From positions 1 to 15,820 of the forward strand of contig DGIP01000067.1 of the NCBI GenBank assembly GCA_002386405.1: a stretch of DNA of 15,820 nucleotides, in the 5' to 3' direction. A model generated the notes under the pieces. That model saw only the letters and a program-made list of their open reading frames with translations, had not been told where the DNA came from and searched no databases. Shown here piece by piece: positions 13,967-15,820 of the stretch. Each line of letters begins with the position of its first letter. Within the stretch, counting starts at the first letter, position 1. The DNA comes from Stenotrophomonas maltophilia. GTDB lineage: Bacteria; Pseudomonadota; Gammaproteobacteria; Xanthomonadales; Xanthomonadaceae. A program made the position numbers and the translations under genes.

Positions 13967-14124
13967 TTGCTCGCCGCCGGCGACATGTAGTACTGCAACA
14001 AAATGCAGTCACCGGACATTGAAACTTTCTTCATGTCAGGGGTTTGGGGGAGCTGTCAGTCTGCGCGTCGTCGCCGCAATGCCTTCTGCAACGGCGCTTC
14101 CGCTCCCGCCTTCCCCGGACTCCA
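13967..14124 (+). promoter_or_regulatory. 158-nt intergenic region upstream of sctD, possible promoter/leader
   Basis: This is the longest non-coding gap in the window and is locally more AT-rich (about 13990-14035). It holds a short GC hairpin, TCGCC-GCC-GGCGA (13971-13983), just after iagB. It also holds an inverted repeat, ACTGCA-acaaaa-TGCAGT (13992-14009). A TTGAAA (14019-14024) could serve as a -35 element but no good -10 follows at 17 nt. No run of T follows either hairpin, so they are not typical intrinsic terminators. In Salmonella the prgHIJK operon has its own HilA-driven promoter; a separate promoter for sctD here is plausible but unproven. Confidence 0.4.
13992..14009. repeat. 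Inverted repeat ACTGCA-N6-TGCAGT, possible operator
   Basis: Perfect 6-bp arms separated by 6 nt of A-rich spacer, upstream of the TTGAAA at 14019 and of the sctD gene. The dyad is consistent with a small regulator site or a weak hairpin. I cannot match it to a known regulator. Confidence 0.4.
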
Positions 14125-15303
14125 ATGCTCCCCGCGCACAAGTTGAAACTGCTTTCCGGCCAGCTCGATGGCGTGGAATTCACCCTCTCTCCTGGCGACA
14201 CCGTCTTCCATGTCGGCCCGGCCCGCACCCTGCACCAGGGCCAGCTGGGCGTCACGTTGGCAAACGCCGACAACGTCTTCTACATCCCCGGTGATCTGGC
14301 GGCAGCTTCGTTCCGTATCCACCTGGGCGACGACAGCATCACCTTGGAAGTGCGCACGGAAGGCGCGGATCTCTGGAGCCCGCAGGACCTGCCGCTGAAC
14401 GCGGTGTTGCACGTTGTCGGCTTGGCGCTCGCCGTCCGCTCCGAACACGATACCTGGTCCGCCGCTGTGCTCGACCATCGCCTGCCGGTGCTGGTTGATG
14501 AAGGCTTGACCCTGACCCCGGTTACGCGCCCCACGCGCAGTGCCGGCGCCCGCCGCTGGATTGCCGCAGCAGCACTGCTGCTGGTGGTGGGCGCCGGCGG
14601 CTGGTGGGGCTACGACCGCCAACGGCCGGCCACGCAGGTCCGCACGCTGGAAGCGGTGCTGGCGAAATCGCCCTACAACTACACCGTGGTGCACGACGCC
14701 GACGGGCGCCTGTATGCCTTCGGCGACAGCGCCGAGGCCGTGGCATGGGGGCAGCGTGCCAGCCAGCGTGCCGGACGCCTGCACGACCAGTACAGGGAGC
14801 GGCAGGTGGAGGCCGCCCGCATCGGTGCCGTGCTCGACAGTGCCAGCGTCGCTTATGCGGTCATCCGCCTGCGCGCGCCACAGCAGCCAGAAGTGGTGAT
14901 CACCGCGCTGGGCATCAACGATGTGGAGCGCCGCCAGCAGGTACAGGCCTTGCTGGTGCCGCACATGCCCTATGCCACCCGCATCGACGTGCGGTCGGTG
15001 GGCGATGGCCAGCTGGTGGCGATGGCACGTGACGAGCTGCGCGCACGCGGCATCACCACCCGCACTGGCAACCACGCCGGCAGGGCCAGCATTTCCAACG
15101 ATGTGTTCCTCGATGACGCCTCACTGCACGCGATGGCGCGCTACCGCGACGACTTCGTGCAGCAGTGGGGCGAACGCCGCGTGCGCATCAGCATCCGTTT
15201 GTGGGACGACCTGCTGAAGGGTCGTTCCTACCAGTATTCCCAGGACCAACTGCTTTCCGTAGGCGAAGGTCGCTGGGATTTTTCCACGGCAGGTAGCCGT
15301 TGA
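14125..15303 (+). CDS. sctD: Inner-membrane ring protein SctD (PrgH/MxiG-like)
   Basis: A 392-residue single-pass protein, the same length as Salmonella PrgH. The N-terminal cytoplasmic domain (about 1-135) begins HKLKLLSGQLDGVEFTLSPG, the degenerate FHA-like fold that contacts the sorting platform. A membrane helix lies at about 146-163 (WIAAAALLLVVGAGGWWGY), preceded by Arg residues. The periplasmic ring-building modules follow at about 170-392 (for example VLAKSPYNYTVVHDADGRLY and the LRARGITTR region). SctD forms the outer part of the inner ring with SctJ, whose gene should lie just after sctI, outside the window. ATG 14125 is chosen because this aligns with the PrgH domain start. A longer reading from TTG 14044 would add 27 unrelated residues and has AGGGG only 1 nt before it. 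The ribosome binding site at 14125 is weak. Confidence 0.93.
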   Translation: MLPAHKLKLLSGQLDGVEFTLSPGDTVFHVGPARTLHQGQLGVTLANADNVFYIPGDLAAASFRIHLGDDSITLEVRTEGADLWSPQDLPLNAVLHVVGLALAVRSEHDTWSAAVLDHRLPVLVDEGLTLTPVTRPTRSAGARRWIAAAALLLVVGAGGWWGYDRQRPATQVRTLEAVLAKSPYNYTVVHDADGRLYAFGDSAEAVAWGQRASQRAGRLHDQYRERQVEAARIGAVLDSASVAYAVIRLRAPQQPEVVITALGINDVERRQQVQALLVPHMPYATRIDVRSVGDGQLVAMARDELRARGITTRTGNHAGRASISNDVFLDDASLHAMARYRDDFVQQWGERRVRISIRLWDDLLKGRSYQYSQDQLLSVGEGRWDFSTAGSR

Positions 15304-15313
15304 CCTTTCTTCT

Positions 15314-15317
15314 GGAG
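15314..15317 (+). promoter_or_regulatory. Shine-Dalgarno for sctF
   Basis: GGAG lies 8 nt before ATG 15326. The in-frame GTG at 15317 overlaps it and so cannot use it, which fixes the start at ATG 15326. Confidence 0.7.
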
Positions 15318-15325
15318 TGAATGTA

Positions 15326-15652
15326 ATGACTACACCTAACGTTGGCACCAAGCCCGCCGTTCCGAGCCCCGAGTTTGATGACGATATGCAGGGGCCGCAG
15401 TGGGGTTGGTTGGGTGATCACAGTGACAAGTTCGACAGGGGCGTGTTCAAGCTGAAGGCAGCGCTGGATGAGGCGTTCCTGACGCTTGCTGGTGATGGCA
15501 CCACCGCCCACCCCGGGGATCCGACCAACCCGGCAAAGCTTGCCGACTACCAGACCGCGCTGTCGGGCTACACCACCTATCGCACCCTGCAGTCCAACTC
15601 GGCCAAGAGCCTGTCGGACATGCAGAAGCAGAACGCCCGCAACCTGGGTTGA
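15326..15652 (+). CDS. sctF: Needle filament subunit SctF (PrgI/MxiH-like), enlarged
   Basis: A 108-residue needle protein. The match to PrgI (80 residues, recalled) is clear: WLGDHSDKFDRGV corresponds to the YLDDVSAKFDTGV segment, and NPAKLADYQTALSGYTTYR to the second-helix segment. The final 34 residues align without gaps. Two additions explain all extra length: about 20 residues at the N-terminus (PNVGTKPAVPSPEFDDDMQG) and about 8 in the loop between the helices (GDGTTAHPG region, residues about 57-64). In needle structures the N-terminus faces outward and the C-terminus lines the channel, so the extension should decorate the needle surface. GGAG at 15314-15317 supports ATG 15326 over GTG 15317. 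The gene lies 22 nt after sctD. Confidence 0.92.
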   Translation: MTTPNVGTKPAVPSPEFDDDMQGPQWGWLGDHSDKFDRGVFKLKAALDEAFLTLAGDGTTAHPGDPTNPAKLADYQTALSGYTTYRTLQSNSAKSLSDMQKQNARNLG

Positions 15653-15662
15653 TGAACTCCTT

Positions 15663-15685
15663 CGCCGGCAGCGCTGCTGCCGGCG
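15663..15685 (+). other. Strong hairpin between sctF and sctI
   Basis: A perfect 10-bp GC-rich stem (CGCCGGCAGC / GCTGCCGGCG) with a 3-nt loop starts 10 nt after the sctF stop. No T-tract follows, so it is not a standard intrinsic terminator. It could stabilise the 3' end of the needle message or reduce read-through to the rod gene. Confidence 0.75.
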
Positions 15686-15711
15686 CCAGGACCGTATGCG
15701 GGAAACCCCGC

Positions 15712-15716
15712 AGGAG
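15712..15716 (+). promoter_or_regulatory. Shine-Dalgarno for sctI
   Basis: AGGAG lies 8 nt before GTG 15725. The ATG at 15717 opens only a five-codon frame, so GTG 15725 is the start. Confidence 0.7.
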
Positions 15717-15724
15717 ATGCACCC

Positions 15725-15820
15725 GTGCAAGTGACACAGATCGCCACCGAGATCAACGCGGTGGGCGGCGCTGAAGGCGCCGCCGTACCGCTCTCGGATC
15801 GCATGAGCCAGGCGTTGGCC
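15725..15820 (+). CDS. sctI: Inner rod protein SctI (PrgJ-like), 5' part, runs off the window
   Basis: Thirty-two codons are visible, from GTG 15725 to the window end. The stretch PLSDRMSQALA matches the SLDDRLLQAF region near the start of PrgJ (recalled). The position after sctF is that of prgJ after prgI. SctI forms the short adapter rod between export gate and needle and is exported early. AGGAG at 15712-15716 is a good ribosome binding site. The C-terminal part, where PrgJ is most conserved, is outside the window, so the call rests on the short match plus gene order. Confidence 0.8.
   Translation, partial: MQVTQIATEINAVGGAEGAAVPLSDRMSQALA

Noticed and set aside
13971..13983. Intrinsic terminator after iagB
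   Set aside because: The hairpin is only 5 bp and no T-run follows.
14044..14124. TTG-initiated longer form of sctD
   Set aside because: The added 27 residues are Arg/Cys-rich and unlike PrgH, and the only AG-rich stretch lies 1 nt from the TTG.
1..15820. tRNA, rRNA, CRISPR arrays, insertion sequences or att sites
   Set aside because: No tRNA-like cloverleaf, regular spaced repeats, transposase frames or terminal inverted repeats were seen; virtually all bases are in T3SS genes.

Overview
The window is one contiguous, all plus-strand stretch of a non-flagellar type III secretion system (T3SS) of the SPI-1/Inv-Mxi-Spa class, the family of Salmonella SPI-1, Shigella Mxi-Spa and Burkholderia Bsa. 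It is tightly packed: most neighbours overlap by 2-17 nt or are separated by fewer than 45 nt, and no gap exceeds 160 nt. The DNA is GC-rich with strongly G/C-ending codons in the export genes. The system type (SPI-1, no Hrp-type PIP box) and the composition suggest a high-GC proteobacterium. A Xanthomonadaceae member (Stenotrophomonas/Xanthomonas relatives, where an SPI-1-like system is known in Xanthomonas albilineans) is a reasonable guess, but the sequence alone does not prove it.

Layout. Positions 1-33 hold the last codons of an upstream gene, probably the ATPase sctN. Positions 17-2600 encode the stalk protein SctO, the needle-length regulator SctP and the sorting-platform protein SctQ, which carries a likely internal GTG start for a short SctQ-C product. 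Positions 2597-5427 encode the export gate SctR-SctS-SctT and the autocleaving switch SctU. After an 84-nt gap come a SicA-type chaperone (5512-6045) and the three translocators SctE/SipB-like, SctB/SipC-like and SctA/SipD-like (6042-10283). Next is an unrecognised 939-residue protein in the slot Salmonella uses for the effector SipA (10309-13128), then an IacP-type acyl carrier protein and an IagB-type lytic transglycosylase (13125-13966). After a 158-nt gap with two small inverted repeats come the inner ring protein SctD, the needle SctF and the start of the inner rod SctI, which runs off the window end.

How they work together. SctN/O/Q power and sort substrates, and SctR/S/T/U form the export gate. 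SctP and SctU switch from needle and rod (SctF/I) to translocators. The SicA-like chaperone holds SctE and SctB, SctA caps the needle, and IagB opens peptidoglycan for assembly. Gene order from sctO to iacP matches Salmonella spa-sip exactly, and iagB-sctD-sctF-sctI follows directly, so the Inv/Spa/Sip and Prg halves are fused here. The most unusual items are the 939-residue protein, the enlarged needle subunit, the internal sctQ start, and a strong hairpin between needle and rod genes.
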